A stretch of DNA of 64,000 nt from an uncultured Alphaproteobacteria bacterium (lineage in GTDB: Bacteria; Pseudomonadota; Alphaproteobacteria; RF32; CAG-239): NCBI GenBank assembly GCA_934277435.1, contig CAKQUE010000001.1, forward strand, positions 62,001 to 126,000, read 5' to 3'. Positions 24,135 through 33,980 of this stretch are shown here, in pieces; position 1 is the first letter of the stretch; each line of letters begins with the position of its first letter. Both the position numbers and the translations under genes were made by a program. A model generated the notes under the pieces. It ran no database searches and was not told where the DNA came from. It worked only from the letters and a program-made list of their open reading frames with translations.

Positions 24135-27100
24135 TCAGCCAACTCTCATTAATCTGGTTTCATTAGTCCACAAAATATAGGTTTCAACCGGCTTACCGCT
24201 GTATATTTTTTGCACCAGCTTAGCGTAAGTGTTTAGCTGATTTACATAAGCCGGCGGTGTTTCGGCCAAATTTTTAGCTGCCGGACGATTGGTTTTGAAA
24301 TCAACTACCATAATTTTATGAGGTAAAATAATCAATCTATCCAGTTGGGCAGAAATAATTTTTCCCTCAACTTCACCGACAATCGGAACTTCAGCCCGAG
24401 AATTTTCACCAAAAATCTCCGAAAATTCAGCTTGTTCGAACAAATTCAATACTTCGTTTTTTATTTGTTCTTTTTGTGATAACGAAAAATCTGTAGCGTT
24501 TTTAGCCAAATATTCATCAATAATTGCTCCCGTATCGTTACTATTTTGCGATAAAAACTGCAATAATTTATGTATTAAGGTTCCGCGGCGATAATAATTT
24601 CCACTTTCCGCCAATGGAGAAGTCGAATCCACATCTTCCTCTTCATCAAAGCGCGATGGCGTATATGGCTTGGCCAATAAGGACTCGCTTTCAGCCGCAC
24701 TAGACACCCAATCTTCCAGCGGCGGCATCCTATCTTTGCCGGATAAAGATTGCTTTTGTTTTTTAGCAATTACTTCCGGTTCGATAATTTCATAATTTTT
24801 ACCGTTTTCAACCCCGTTTGTTTTCAATGTTTGTTCGCATAATTTATACCAAGAATTGCTATCAGCGCCCTTGTTGCCGCAAAAACCGCAGATATACAAC
24901 CGGTCTTCGGCTCTGGTCAAGGCCACATACAAAAGCCGCCGGTATTCTTCTAGAGTTTTACGGCTGTTTTCTTCTTTTACGCTCGCACACATATTGTCAT
25001 AATAAGTCTTGTTAAGCGGATAATAAGCTATATCATTATCCCAAAGCAGCGCCTGTTCGTTTTTAATATTTTTCATACGCACCGTATCGGGTAAAAAGAC
25101 TACCGGAGCCTGCAAACCTTTTGAACCATGCACAGTCATCAATCGCACCGCATCGGCGTCTTTTTGTTCTGTTTCGCGTTTGACTTCAACTTCTGTCCGA
25201 CCTATCCAATCAATAAAACCTTGCAAACTTGGAATATGCTCTTGTTCATAAGAAATAGTCAAATTGATAAACTCGTCTAAAGCGTCTTCAACCTCTATTC
25301 CCATGCGTTCAGTAAATTTATGGCGGCCGTCCATTGTGGTCAGAACATAATTAAACAGCTCATACGGACGAACATAATCAATTTTATCCGATAAAATTTT
25401 CAAAGAATTATATGCTTCTGAATATTCCGGAAAATCGCCCAATCTTGACCATAACGGGGCTTTACCGCGGTTATAACAAAGTTTCAATAAATCGTCATCG
25501 TCCAAACCAAATATCGGAGATTTCAACACTTCTGCCAAAGCTAAATCGTCATTATTCAGTAGCAGAAACTTGCCTAAAGAAATTAAATCCTGCACGGCGA
25601 TTTGCTCACCCAACTTTAATTTATCCGCACCGCTGATATTAACGCCGTTATTTTTGCAGGCGCGGATAAACTCATTCACAAAACTGCTTCTAGTTTGCAC
25701 CAAAACCATTATATCTCGATAGTGCAGATGTTTAACCTCTACTAACTCTTTGATTTTATCGGTTATGGCTTTTGCTAAAAGATTTTTAACCGACACTTCA
25801 CGGCTCATTTCAATCGGTGGAAATTGATTATATTCTTTATCTTTTTTCTCCGCCACCAACAACGGCCAAATTTCCACCTTTCCAAATTCTCCGGCGCGAA
25901 AAGGAATATGATTTACGGTTTCATCAACAGCAGTCACACCTTTTGAATTTTCCGGATTGCTAAAAAGCATATTCACCGTATTGAGCACAGCGGCAGAAGA
26001 CCGGAAAGACACCGATAAATTGATTTTTTGGAAATCTGCCGCAGCTTTTTGAGCAAAATAAACTGACATATCATCAAATTTGTCAGGATCAGCCCCTTGA
26101 AAGCTATAAATTGACTGTTTTCGGTCACCAACCGCGAATACCGTGCGTTTTTTTTCGCTGCTGCCAGCGCCGGCAAAAAATTCCGTACTCAAAGACTTTA
26201 CTATTTCCCATTGGTTTGGCGAGGTGTCTTGAGCCTCGTCAATCAAAATATGGTCTATACCGCCGTCCAATTTAAACAAAACCCACGAAGCAACAGAATC
26301 ATCTGCCAGCAAGTTACGCGTCAATAAAATTAAATCTTCATAATCCAAACGCGAGTGCTTATTTTTAAAATCTTGATATCGGTTGTTTAGTTCTCGCGCT
26401 ATTGCCAATACTGAAGATGTGGCTTGATACAATCTGATTTTACAAAGTTTTTCTTCATTTTTCAATACGCGTTCCGCTTCTGATTGCAAACGCTCCGCCA
26501 CATGCGAATCGGCGGCGCACGAATTTTTATCCGCCTGTTTTTTTGGTAAACAACCTTCTTTGGTTAAAAATAAACTTTTATATTTGTTGTAGTCCTCATA
26601 GCCTAAACGCCCCTGCAGCAGCAAACGCTCAAATTCTTCCGCCCGCTCGGCGTCTTTTTTTCCACCTTGCAAAAGGGCCGCGATGTTAGCCCGCAAATCA
26701 GCAATATTTATTTTTGCCATAAACTCGTCTATTGCTGTTTTTTCTGTTTCATCGGCAAAAATTCCTAATTTTTGAGCAAGAGCTTTATCAAAATCTGTTT
26801 TATCTTTATAATTTTTCAGCATATCGGCAATTTTGGTTTTATTGCTTGTTATATCCTTCATTACCTTAGGAAAAGAATTCTCCGTTAAATTTTCGGTCAG
26901 ATATTGCATCGCTTTTTTGACTGGGCTTTCTTTTCCGTATTCTATCTGCTCTAACAGGTCTTTTTGAATTTGTGCTAAGGCGTCTTCCGCGCTTTCATCG
27001 TCCAAAATATCAAAATACGGTGAAATTCCGGCTTCTAACGGAAAGCGTTTTAGGACTTCTTGGCAAAAGCTATGTATGGTCTGAATCTTTATGCCTCCTG

Positions 27101-27494
27101 GGGTATCAAGTAATATGGCAAAAAGAGTCCGCGCCCGACGCTTATATTTTTTCAAAATATCCGTATTTTTTATTTCATCGCCCAAGAGTTCGAACAAACT
27201 CTTTTCCAAATCTTCTTCACCCCAAACGGCCCAATCGCTCAAACGCTCGGAAATACGCGTATTCATTTCAACGGCGGCAGCTTTAGTGTAGGTAAGGCAC
27301 AAAATTCGCTGCGGATTAACGCCATTTAGCAGCAAACGTAAAACTCTATCCGACAAAACTTTTGTTTTTCCGGTTCCGGCAGAAGCTTCAACCCACACTG
27401 ATTTATCCGGATTAGCGGCGGCTCGTTGCTGTGATGTAGCTAAATTACCTCTTTCTTTGCGTAAATTTATAAATTCTTCTTTAGTTTTCATCAA
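24135..27494 (-). CDS. addA: AddA, helicase-nuclease subunit of the AddAB double-strand break repair enzyme
   Basis: 1119 residues, UvrD-like superfamily 1 helicase with a C-terminal RecB-type nuclease domain. Walker A is VEASAGTGKT (about residue 37), followed by LCLTYTKAAAVEMNTRI (motif Ia), HILIDEAQDTSPNQWEI (motif II), AVGDRKQSIYSFQGADP (motif III), RLMTVHGSKGLQAPVV (motif V) and YVALTRAEDRLYICG (motif VI). The nuclease motif MVVDFKTNR is close to the C-terminus (about residue 1060). AddAB processes broken ends to start RecA-dependent recombination. The start overlaps addB by 14 bases. This is the alphaproteobacterial form. Confidence 0.96.
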   Translation of the reverse strand: MMKTKEEFINLRKERGNLATSQQRAAANPDKSVWVEASAGTGKTKVLSDRVLRLLLNGVNPQRILCLTYTKAAAVEMNTRISERLSDWAVWGEEDLEKSLFELLGDEIKNTDILKKYKRRARTLFAILLDTPGGIKIQTIHSFCQEVLKRFPLEAGISPYFDILDDESAEDALAQIQKDLLEQIEYGKESPVKKAMQYLTENLTENSFPKVMKDITSNKTKIADMLKNYKDKTDFDKALAQKLGIFADETEKTAIDEFMAKINIADLRANIAALLQGGKKDAERAEEFERLLLQGRLGYEDYNKYKSLFLTKEGCLPKKQADKNSCAADSHVAERLQSEAERVLKNEEKLCKIRLYQATSSVLAIARELNNRYQDFKNKHSRLDYEDLILLTRNLLADDSVASWVLFKLDGGIDHILIDEAQDTSPNQWEIVKSLSTEFFAGAGSSEKKRTVFAVGDRKQSIYSFQGADPDKFDDMSVYFAQKAAADFQKINLSVSFRSSAAVLNTVNMLFSNPENSKGVTAVDETVNHIPFRAGEFGKVEIWPLLVAEKKDKEYNQFPPIEMSREVSVKNLLAKAITDKIKELVEVKHLHYRDIMVLVQTRSSFVNEFIRACKNNGVNISGADKLKLGEQIAVQDLISLGKFLLLNNDDLALAEVLKSPIFGLDDDDLLKLCYNRGKAPLWSRLGDFPEYSEAYNSLKILSDKIDYVRPYELFNYVLTTMDGRHKFTERMGIEVEDALDEFINLTISYEQEHIPSLQGFIDWIGRTEVEVKRETEQKDADAVRLMTVHGSKGLQAPVVFLPDTVRMKNIKNEQALLWDNDIAYYPLNKTYYDNMCASVKEENSRKTLEEYRRLLYVALTRAEDRLYICGFCGNKGADSNSWYKLCEQTLKTNGVENGKNYEIIEPEVIAKKQKQSLSGKDRMPPLEDWVSSAAESESLLAKPYTPSRFDEEEDVDSTSPLAESGNYYRRGTLIHKLLQFLSQNSNDTGAIIDEYLAKNATDFSLSQKEQIKNEVLNLFEQAEFSEIFGENSRAEVPIVGEVEGKIISAQLDRLIILPHKIMVVDFKTNRPAAKNLAETPPAYVNQLNTYAKLVQKIYSGKPVETYILWTNETRLMRVG

Positions 27495-30381
27495 AATCTT
27501 CCTTTACAGACCATTCTAAAAATCGTGATAAATGGTCATAATCCGTATAACTTGGGGCGTTGTGCGGAATTGGTTTAGCCAAATACGGAGTTGTAACACA
27601 ATCATAGCTGCTAATCCATGTTTGCAGATACTGCATTGTTTTTTCTAAACCGCTGCTGCTTTGTTCTTCATTGCAAACAATTTCTTTTTCGCCCAGTTTC
27701 CAATAACGCAAAGACTCTACTTTTTTGGCTGGTATGTCAGGAAAGCCACCATGTTCGGCAATCAATCCCTCTATCGGCAGCTGCGGAGCCACACCGGTTT
27801 CAACTTCTTTTACATTGCGGACACGGCCTGTTTTGTAGTCTAAAATATTAAGTCTGCCGTCCTTAGTTTCATCTATACGATCAGCTTTGGCTGTAATGGT
27901 AAATTTTCCGCCGCTGGAATCAAAACAAAGACTCCCCTCTATCTCATTATGCACAAAAGCAACCTCTGAGCGATAATTTTTTTCTATCGCTGTCAGCCAA
28001 TTTATGGTTTTAACAAATCTAGGCCACCAAAAAGCTTTTATATCAGCACTGATATTTTGCGCCGCAAATTCATGTTCGCCGATTTTTAACAGTTGTTCTT
28101 CGGCATCTGCCGGATAAGCACCGGTGTTATATTTGTTATTAAATTTTTCAATAACCGCATGAACAATATTTCCGTAATCACGGAAAGCCAAATTCTCATC
28201 AAGATTCTGCAACGGATATAGTCCCAATATGTATTTAGCATATATGCTATACGGATCACGCATCAGCATTTCAAAGTTTACGGCCGAAAGTTTGCGCGGA
28301 CGCATTGCCACCGGCGGACATGGCCGAGGAGATAGTATTTTTTTCAAAACAGCAGCCCGTTCCCAATATTTAGCCCATAAAGCATATTTACCATCTTGCA
28401 GATAAGCATATTTTTCTTTATTTTCACCAAAATTCGCAGCCAGCACTGTTTCTAAACGCAGCCACCAACGAGATTTATTGGTTGGTGTTCCGTCAACCCG
28501 CTCGGCTCTGGTTAAATAAACATCTTTTGCATTAAGTAAATGGGCAAAATCAGCAGCCATAACTCCGATAGAACGTTCCGGAAGCGGAAAACCAAAGTCC
28601 TTTTTCATTGGACGCGACATCCACATATCTGCCGACGGCAATTTTGGCCACACGCCTTCATTGGCTTCTCCGATTATTGTAACATCAAACTGCGTCAACC
28701 GCGCCTCTATTGGTCCCAATATTTTTATTCTCGGGTGCATACCGAATCGAACACGTACATTTTGTTCCATCAACATACATTCCAACAGCGGCAAATAATC
28801 CCGCGCATTGATATTTTCCAGTAACTCGCTTTTTTGCAAAAGTTCATTTACAAATTTGGCCGCCGCAGTACCGGAATCATTTTTCCAGATAATTTTTTCG
28901 CCGGTCTTAATATCTGTATCAGCCAAACGCTCTGCTGTTTTTATGTGGCAGATAAACAACTCCTTAAAATTAACAACCGGCTGCGAATATAGTTCTGCTA
29001 AAGGCTGCAAGCACTCTTTTATCTTTGAAACAAAATCAGTCTGCTGAGCAGATAAATTTTCTTTTTTACGCCAGCTTAGCTCCAAACTACGAACATTTTG
29101 ATTAAAAACACTGGATTTTTGCCCACAGGAAGTAAACGGATGCTTTAATAAAGATAGCAAACTAACCTGTGAAAAATCATTTTCCAAAACATTTATAAGC
29201 AAACGCAAATAAACGCCAATCGGAGTCAAACTCAATGGTTGCCCCGCCGAATCGTCGGCAACAATGTTCCATCTTTTTAATTCGGAAACAACACGACGAG
29301 CTAAATTTCTATCCATTGTAACCAAAGCCGCGGTTTTTGCAGGAGTTTCCAAAGTTTGGCGCATCAACAAAGCAATCGCCTGCGCTTCTTGTCGGATATC
29401 GCTGCAACTTATAAGTTTTAAGCCGGAAAATGCTTCATCCGGCAGCTGATAAGATGAAAGTTTCCGCCATTCTGCCGAACTGGCCGCCGGACGCATAATT
29501 TCTGAAACCAAACGCTCGCGCGGAGTAAAAGCATTGTTGGGCAGACAACAAATATCTGCGCGGTTTAGATTTAAATAATCCAATAATTCTTTAAGCTCAA
29601 ACTGCGGATGATTTTCATCAATTTGTTCCCACGCAGAATCCTCTAAATAATTATCCAAGCCATAAAGCCAAACTTCTCCATTTGGTAACTCTGCCACGGT
29701 TTTAAGCAATTTCTTCAGCAAAGGAAACGCCGCTGTTGAACCAGCCACTACTATTTTTTGCGTAGTTTGGCTTTGACGCCATATCTCTATTTCGGTTTGC
29801 AAAAGCTGATTGCGGCGAAAAGAACTGTCGACAACACCGCGTTCTTGTAATATTTGCGGCCAAAACTCGGTAATAATTGCCAATAATTTCAAACTTTCTT
29901 GCCAATGTGCGGCATATTCGGTTGGCACAATTTCATTTAGACGAGAAAAATCCAAATTTTCATTATACGCTAAATCCATCAAATCCGCCAAATTTTCCGC
30001 CAAGGCATAGGCCTGAGCTAAAGACAACCGTCCCAATCCCAATTCGGCAGGTTTTTGCATAATCAATCTGGTAAAAATCAAAACTCTTTTGGTTTTAGAA
30101 ATTTCAGGTTGCAAATTTTTTATCACATCATGATTGCCTGTTAAAAAAACTTCATCTTCTTCAACATCGGCTATCGGCAAAATTTGCGGCAATATCGTTG
30201 GTTCTAAACCGCGCAGACGCACAAAAGCATCTGACAAACTTTGGCAGGCGCGGCGATTTGGCAATAAAAACAAAACCTTTGCCAATTCTTCCGGCGCAGC
30301 TTCATAACTTTTCAAAAAATGCCCAGCTAAAACATCAACAAACGAATCGCTTGCATTGATGCTATAAATTTTTGCAGCCAT
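27481..30381 (-). CDS. addB: AddB, second subunit of the AddAB double-strand break repair enzyme
   Basis: 966 residues. The N-terminal half is a helicase-like domain without a canonical Walker A (VLFLLPNRRACQSLSDAFVRLRG), as in alphaproteobacterial AddB. The C-terminal nuclease carries the PD-(D/E)XK core ADRIDETKDGRLNILDYKTG (about residue 860). It acts with AddA on DNA ends. It is placed between rdgB and addA, 9 bases after rdgB, in the minus operon aroK-rph-rdgB-addB-addA. Confidence 0.93.
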   Translation of the reverse strand: MAAKIYSINASDSFVDVLAGHFLKSYEAAPEELAKVLFLLPNRRACQSLSDAFVRLRGLEPTILPQILPIADVEEDEVFLTGNHDVIKNLQPEISKTKRVLIFTRLIMQKPAELGLGRLSLAQAYALAENLADLMDLAYNENLDFSRLNEIVPTEYAAHWQESLKLLAIITEFWPQILQERGVVDSSFRRNQLLQTEIEIWRQSQTTQKIVVAGSTAAFPLLKKLLKTVAELPNGEVWLYGLDNYLEDSAWEQIDENHPQFELKELLDYLNLNRADICCLPNNAFTPRERLVSEIMRPAASSAEWRKLSSYQLPDEAFSGLKLISCSDIRQEAQAIALLMRQTLETPAKTAALVTMDRNLARRVVSELKRWNIVADDSAGQPLSLTPIGVYLRLLINVLENDFSQVSLLSLLKHPFTSCGQKSSVFNQNVRSLELSWRKKENLSAQQTDFVSKIKECLQPLAELYSQPVVNFKELFICHIKTAERLADTDIKTGEKIIWKNDSGTAAAKFVNELLQKSELLENINARDYLPLLECMLMEQNVRVRFGMHPRIKILGPIEARLTQFDVTIIGEANEGVWPKLPSADMWMSRPMKKDFGFPLPERSIGVMAADFAHLLNAKDVYLTRAERVDGTPTNKSRWWLRLETVLAANFGENKEKYAYLQDGKYALWAKYWERAAVLKKILSPRPCPPVAMRPRKLSAVNFEMLMRDPYSIYAKYILGLYPLQNLDENLAFRDYGNIVHAVIEKFNNKYNTGAYPADAEEQLLKIGEHEFAAQNISADIKAFWWPRFVKTINWLTAIEKNYRSEVAFVHNEIEGSLCFDSSGGKFTITAKADRIDETKDGRLNILDYKTGRVRNVKEVETGVAPQLPIEGLIAEHGGFPDIPAKKVESLRYWKLGEKEIVCNEEQSSSGLEKTMQYLQTWISSYDCVTTPYLAKPIPHNAPSYTDYDHLSRFLEWSVKEDFDEN

Positions 30382-30390
30382 TTTATTTCC

Positions 30391-30981
30391 TTATAAATTG
30401 TTCAAAAAATCCTTGAGTTTTTCCACAGCCCGACCACGGTGAGAAATCTTATTTTTTTCTTCTTGACTCATTTGAGCAAAACTACAGGTAAAACCTTCTG
30501 GAACAAACAGCGGATCATAGCCGAATCCGCCGACACCCATTTTATGAAAAGCGATTTTTCCATCTACTTGACCAGCAAAAATTTTATACTGTCCATCTGG
30601 CCAAGCCAATGAAATAACGCAAGAAAAATGCGCATTACGACTTTTATTCGGACTTTTTTCCATTTCCGCCAATAATTTTTCCATACCTTTATCAAAATCA
30701 CGATTTGGAGCGTATCTGGCGGAATACACTCCCGGCGCGCCGTTCAACGCGTCAACACAAAGCCCAGAATCGTCGGCCAAGCAAGGCTTGTTTACCAATT
30801 TTGCAATAGTTCTGGATTTTAATAGAGAATTTTCCTCAAAAGTTTCTCCGGTTTCTTCCACATCAGGCAAATTCATATCCAACGCCGATTTAACCTTTAT
30901 ACCGTAAGGAGCGAGCAGCTTTTTTATTTCTTTTATTTTCCCCTCATTATGGCTGGCAAACACTATTTCTTCAAGTTTCAT
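30391..30981 (-). CDS. rdgB: XTP/dITP diphosphatase (RdgB/HAM1)
   Basis: 196 residues of the Ham1 family, which hydrolyses dITP, ITP and XTP to keep damaged purines out of DNA. The N-terminal ASHNEGKIKEIKKLL substrate-binding motif, LADDSGLCVDALNGAPGVYSARYA (catalytic Asp in the DDSGL block), GFGYDPLF and SHRGRA are all present. It lies 11 bases after rph; the rph-rdgB pair is typical of Alphaproteobacteria. Confidence 0.97.
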   Translation of the reverse strand: MKLEEIVFASHNEGKIKEIKKLLAPYGIKVKSALDMNLPDVEETGETFEENSLLKSRTIAKLVNKPCLADDSGLCVDALNGAPGVYSARYAPNRDFDKGMEKLLAEMEKSPNKSRNAHFSCVISLAWPDGQYKIFAGQVDGKIAFHKMGVGGFGYDPLFVPEGFTCSFAQMSQEEKNKISHRGRAVEKLKDFLNNL

Positions 30982-30992
30982 ATTTATAACTC

Positions 30993-31703
30993 CTATCCGT
31001 TAATCGCTTTTTTCTGAGCCATTATCAGTTGATGAATGCCTTGTTTAGCCAAGCGAAATAATTCGTTGAACTCGTTTTCACTAAACACAGCCCCTTCTGC
31101 CGTGGCTTGAATTTCCACAATTTTTCCGCTTTCCATCAACACAAAATTTGTATCAGCGTCTGCGTGCGAATCTTCTTCATAGTTCAAATCCAATATCGGC
31201 GCTCCGTTGCAAATACCGCAAGAAACGGCGGCCACGTACTCACGAATCGGATTACGGGGCAATATTCCGTCTTTTACCATTTTTTGCATAGCCAGATAAA
31301 GAGCAACAAATCCACCAGTGATTGACGCCGTTCTGGTTCCGCCGTCGGCCTGCAAAACATCGCAGTCAACCTGCACACACATTTCAGGCATTTCTGTTAA
31401 ATCCACAGCCGCCCGCAAAGAACGCCCGATAAGGCGTTGAATTTCAGCCGTACGGCCGCCCACGCCTTTAGTTTCTCGATTTACTCTGGTTTGGGTTGCC
31501 CTTGGCAGCAAGGAATATTCTGCCGTTATCCAGCCTTTGTTTCCGCCTTTGAGCCAAGCTGGAATTTCCGGACTAACACTGGCCGTACACAAAACGTGCG
31601 TGTTTCCGCATTTTATTAAGCACGAACCTTCGGCATATAAATTTACATTAGGAATAATCTCTATTTTCCGCAAATCTTCGGCTGTTCTTCCGTCTTTTCG
31701 CAT
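30993..31703 (-). CDS. rph: Ribonuclease PH
   Basis: 236 residues, phosphorolytic 3'-5' exoribonuclease trimming tRNA precursors. The N-terminus MRKDGRTAEDLRKIEI, the central NRETKGVGGRTAEIQRLIGRSLRA and VDCDVLQADGGTRTASITG blocks, and the C-terminal IQATAEGAVFSENE are diagnostic. Full length. One base separates its start from the aroK stop, so it is co-translated within the aroK-rph-rdgB-addB-addA operon. Confidence 0.98.
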   Translation of the reverse strand: MRKDGRTAEDLRKIEIIPNVNLYAEGSCLIKCGNTHVLCTASVSPEIPAWLKGGNKGWITAEYSLLPRATQTRVNRETKGVGGRTAEIQRLIGRSLRAAVDLTEMPEMCVQVDCDVLQADGGTRTASITGGFVALYLAMQKMVKDGILPRNPIREYVAAVSCGICNGAPILDLNYEEDSHADADTNFVLMESGKIVEIQATAEGAVFSENEFNELFRLAKQGIHQLIMAQKKAING

Positions 31704-31704
31704 T

Positions 31705-32292
31705 TTAATCCTCTTTTTTTATTGTTTTTCTTTGTTGCTGAAAAAAATGATGCACCGCAGAAGCCACTCTTTTTACGGTATTTTCAACCTTTTCATCACG
31801 CGTTTCAACCACTATATCGGCTTCTGAATAATATGGATATTCTTCTGTTATATATTCCTGCAGCTTGTGTTTTACCGTAGCATTATCACCGAGTAAAAAC
31901 GGTCGTCTGGTCCGTCCGGCTGTACGATGATACAAAGTGTCTATATCAGCTTTCAACCAAATGGTAACCGCGTGTTCTTTAGCCAATTCCCGAGTTTGAG
32001 CCGCCACAAAAGAGCCACCGCCCGAGGCTAAAACACATGGCGTACCTTGCAAAAGGCGCTTCATAACTCTTTCTTCACCGGCACGATATTCTTTTTCACC
32101 AAAACATTTCAAGACATCTACCAATGACAATCCTGCGGCCTTTTCAATTTCTTGATCTCCGTCGACAAATGGCAATGACAACCTGCGCGCCAATCTTTTT
32201 CCCACACTGGTTTTGCCACTTCCCATTAATCCAACCAACAAAATTATTTTATCTATTTTTGACATTTTCTTAAATTTTCTTTGTTCAAACAT
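31705..32292 (-). CDS. aroK: Shikimate kinase
   Basis: Shikimate kinase phosphorylates shikimate in the fifth step of aromatic amino acid synthesis. 195 residues with Walker A GLMGSGKTSVGK, the shikimate-binding DGDQEIE and ASGGGSF, and the lid RTRRPFL. ATG 32292 follows AGAAAG; an internal ATG at 32265 (MSKIDK) gives the usual family N-terminus and is a fair alternative. It is first in the minus operon and divergent from the small membrane protein-xerD operon. In most alphaproteobacteria aroB follows aroK; here rph does. Confidence 0.95.
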   Translation of the reverse strand: MFEQRKFKKMSKIDKIILLVGLMGSGKTSVGKRLARRLSLPFVDGDQEIEKAAGLSLVDVLKCFGEKEYRAGEERVMKRLLQGTPCVLASGGGSFVAAQTRELAKEHAVTIWLKADIDTLYHRTAGRTRRPFLLGDNATVKHKLQEYITEEYPYYSEADIVVETRDEKVENTVKRVASAVHHFFQQQRKTIKKED

Positions 32293-32302
32293 TTGCTTTC
32301 TA

Positions 32303-32331
32303 TTGACCTAATAATATAACCTTGCTACTAT
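32303..32331 (+). promoter_or_regulatory. Strong sigma-70-type promoter for the xerD-atp operon
   Basis: TTGACC, 17 bases, TACTAT, 40 bases before the ATG of the 53-residue protein. The best promoter match in the window. Confidence 0.65.
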
Positions 32332-32370
32332 TATTCAATCTTTTTTTAATTTGTTACAAGGAAGAATTTT

Positions 32371-32532
32371 ATGAAAAGACAATCTGCTTATAATCAGGGC
32401 GGCAACCTGAGAATTGTATTTTATGCTTTAGGATTGGTTATTTTAGCCGGCGTTGGTTTTTTGATGGTACATGACATACAAGTTCCGACAGAACACACAA
32501 CTCAAGAGATTTCGATTAACCTAGAAAATTAA
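32371..32532 (+). CDS. Small single-helix membrane protein upstream of xerD
   Basis: 53 residues, ATG 32371 preceded by AAGGAAG. A short basic N-terminus (MKRQSAYNQGGNLR) is followed by one transmembrane helix (about 14-33, IVFYALGLVILAGVGFLMV) and a ~20-residue periplasmic tail (HDIQVPTEHTTQEISINLEN). The stop is 6 bases before the xerD start, so the two are co-transcribed. I recall similar tiny membrane proteins in the aroK-xerD gap of other alphaproteobacteria, but I cannot name a family. Its strong promoter, RBS and tidy position make it a real gene. Confidence 0.75.
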   Translation: MKRQSAYNQGGNLRIVFYALGLVILAGVGFLMVHDIQVPTEHTTQEISINLEN

Positions 32533-32538
32533 ACTTTT

Positions 32539-33456
32539 ATGCTGAGCCGTTACGTAGATAGTTTTCTAGACGCCGAATCCGCAGAAAAGGGAGCGGCGCT
32601 GACTACTATTTCGTCTTACAAAAGCGATTTACAGCAGTTTTTTAGCTTTTCCGGAGCTATTGCTCCTCAAGATTTGACTGAAGAACGAATCGAAAAATTT
32701 TTACAATATTTGCAAACTTCCGGCTACGCGCCAAAGAGTATGGCTCGAAAACTATCTACCTTAAAAGACTTTTGCCGTTTTTTATATTCCGAAAAAGTTA
32801 TCAGCACTAATCCGGCAGCCTATATTCTAACACCAAAACAAGAAAAGCCTTTACCTAAATTTTTATCTGTAAAAGAGATAGAACAACTTATAGACACGGC
32901 TTTTACAAAAAAAGATTATCGGTATTGGCGTATCGGAGTGATGATTGAGCTGATGTATGCTACTGGACTGAGAGTTTCTGAGCTGGTAGGATTGCCGGAA
33001 AACGCCATAAACTATGGCAAAAGGCTGGTAACTTTGGTGGGCAAAGGAAATAAAGAACGTATTGTTCCGATTGCCGGACGCGTTATCACAGCTTTGCAAG
33101 AATATCTGCCTCTACGGGATGAATTTATCAAAAAAAACTCCTCCTCAACTTGGCTTTTTCCATCATTAACCTCGGTTTCAGGACATTTGACAAGAGATGC
33201 CTTTTATAAGGATTTAAAAAAATTGGCAGCCGACTGTGGAATTTATCCATCTCGAATTTCGCCGCACGTTTTACGCCACTCTTTTGCCACCCACCTTCTA
33301 AATAACAACGCCGATTTACGCTCTGTGCAAAAAATGCTAGGACACGAAAACATAACAACCACAGAAATTTATACCCACATCATACCACAAAAGCTTGGCG
33401 ATGTTGTGCGCAGCAAACACCCTTTGGCACATTTTAAGGAAAAAGCCGATGACTAA
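32539..33456 (+). CDS. xerD: XerC/XerD-type tyrosine recombinase
   Basis: 305 residues. Xer recombinases resolve chromosome dimers at dif. The N-terminal SAM-like domain (about 1-95) is followed by the catalytic domain with all active residues: Arg in ATGLRVSELVGL, Lys in VGKGNKER, His-x-x-Arg in HVLRHSFATHLL, His in LGHENI and nucleophile Tyr in TTEIYTH. The position next to aroK is where alphaproteobacterial xerD usually lies, hence the symbol; XerC cannot be excluded by motifs. It overlaps dciA by 8 bases. Confidence 0.92.
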   Translation: MLSRYVDSFLDAESAEKGAALTTISSYKSDLQQFFSFSGAIAPQDLTEERIEKFLQYLQTSGYAPKSMARKLSTLKDFCRFLYSEKVISTNPAAYILTPKQEKPLPKFLSVKEIEQLIDTAFTKKDYRYWRIGVMIELMYATGLRVSELVGLPENAINYGKRLVTLVGKGNKERIVPIAGRVITALQEYLPLRDEFIKKNSSSTWLFPSLTSVSGHLTRDAFYKDLKKLAADCGIYPSRISPHVLRHSFATHLLNNNADLRSVQKMLGHENITTTEIYTHIIPQKLGDVVRSKHPLAHFKEKADD

Positions 33457-33970
33457 AAAGATACAAATAAAAGAAGAGCATACCTTAGAAGATTTGACCA
33501 GTGTTTCTAAAACTATTTTACCTTTAGCTAAACAGCTTTTGGGAGCAAAGGGTTTGATGGAGATTGAAATTTTATCCGGTTGGACTTCTATTGTCGGAGA
33601 AGATTTGGCTCAATATTCTCTTCCGCAGAAAATTTCTTTCCGCAAAAACGAACGCAGCGACGGAACACTTGAACTTTTAGTCCTAAGCGGTGCTTTTGCC
33701 ATGGAAATCAAACAACGCGAACCGCAAATTTTGGATAAAATCAACACCTATTTTGGTTATAAAGCCGTTTCAAAATTGAAAATAGTTCAAAACAGCTGTC
33801 CCGAAAATTTTTTAATAGATAAAAAACCCATTGATAATATGAAAAAAAATCTTGTATCTAAAGAAGAACAAAACTATATTACGGAAATAGTTAAGGATAT
33901 AGATAATAGCGATTTGCGCCAAAAATTAGAAAATTTGGGCAAGGCCGTGTTTAGCAGCAAAAAAAATTAG
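33449..33970 (+). CDS. DUF721/DciA-like protein
   Basis: 173 residues from ATG 33449, which follows AAGGAAAAA and overlaps the xerD stop; an upstream in-frame ATG at 33395 lies well inside xerD and is unlikely. The core (about 25-105: LLGAKGLMEIEILSGWTSIVGEDLAQYSLPQKISF, then LELLVLSGAFAMEIKQREP) matches DUF721, the family of DciA, which helps load the replicative helicase DnaB in bacteria lacking DnaC. The C-terminal ~60 residues are lysine-rich and less conserved. In alphaproteobacteria this gene is often next to a DsbA-like gene, as here. Confidence 0.8.
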   Translation: MTKKIQIKEEHTLEDLTSVSKTILPLAKQLLGAKGLMEIEILSGWTSIVGEDLAQYSLPQKISFRKNERSDGTLELLVLSGAFAMEIKQREPQILDKINTYFGYKAVSKLKIVQNSCPENFLIDKKPIDNMKKNLVSKEEQNYITEIVKDIDNSDLRQKLENLGKAVFSSKKN

Positions 33971-33980
33971 GAGATACATT

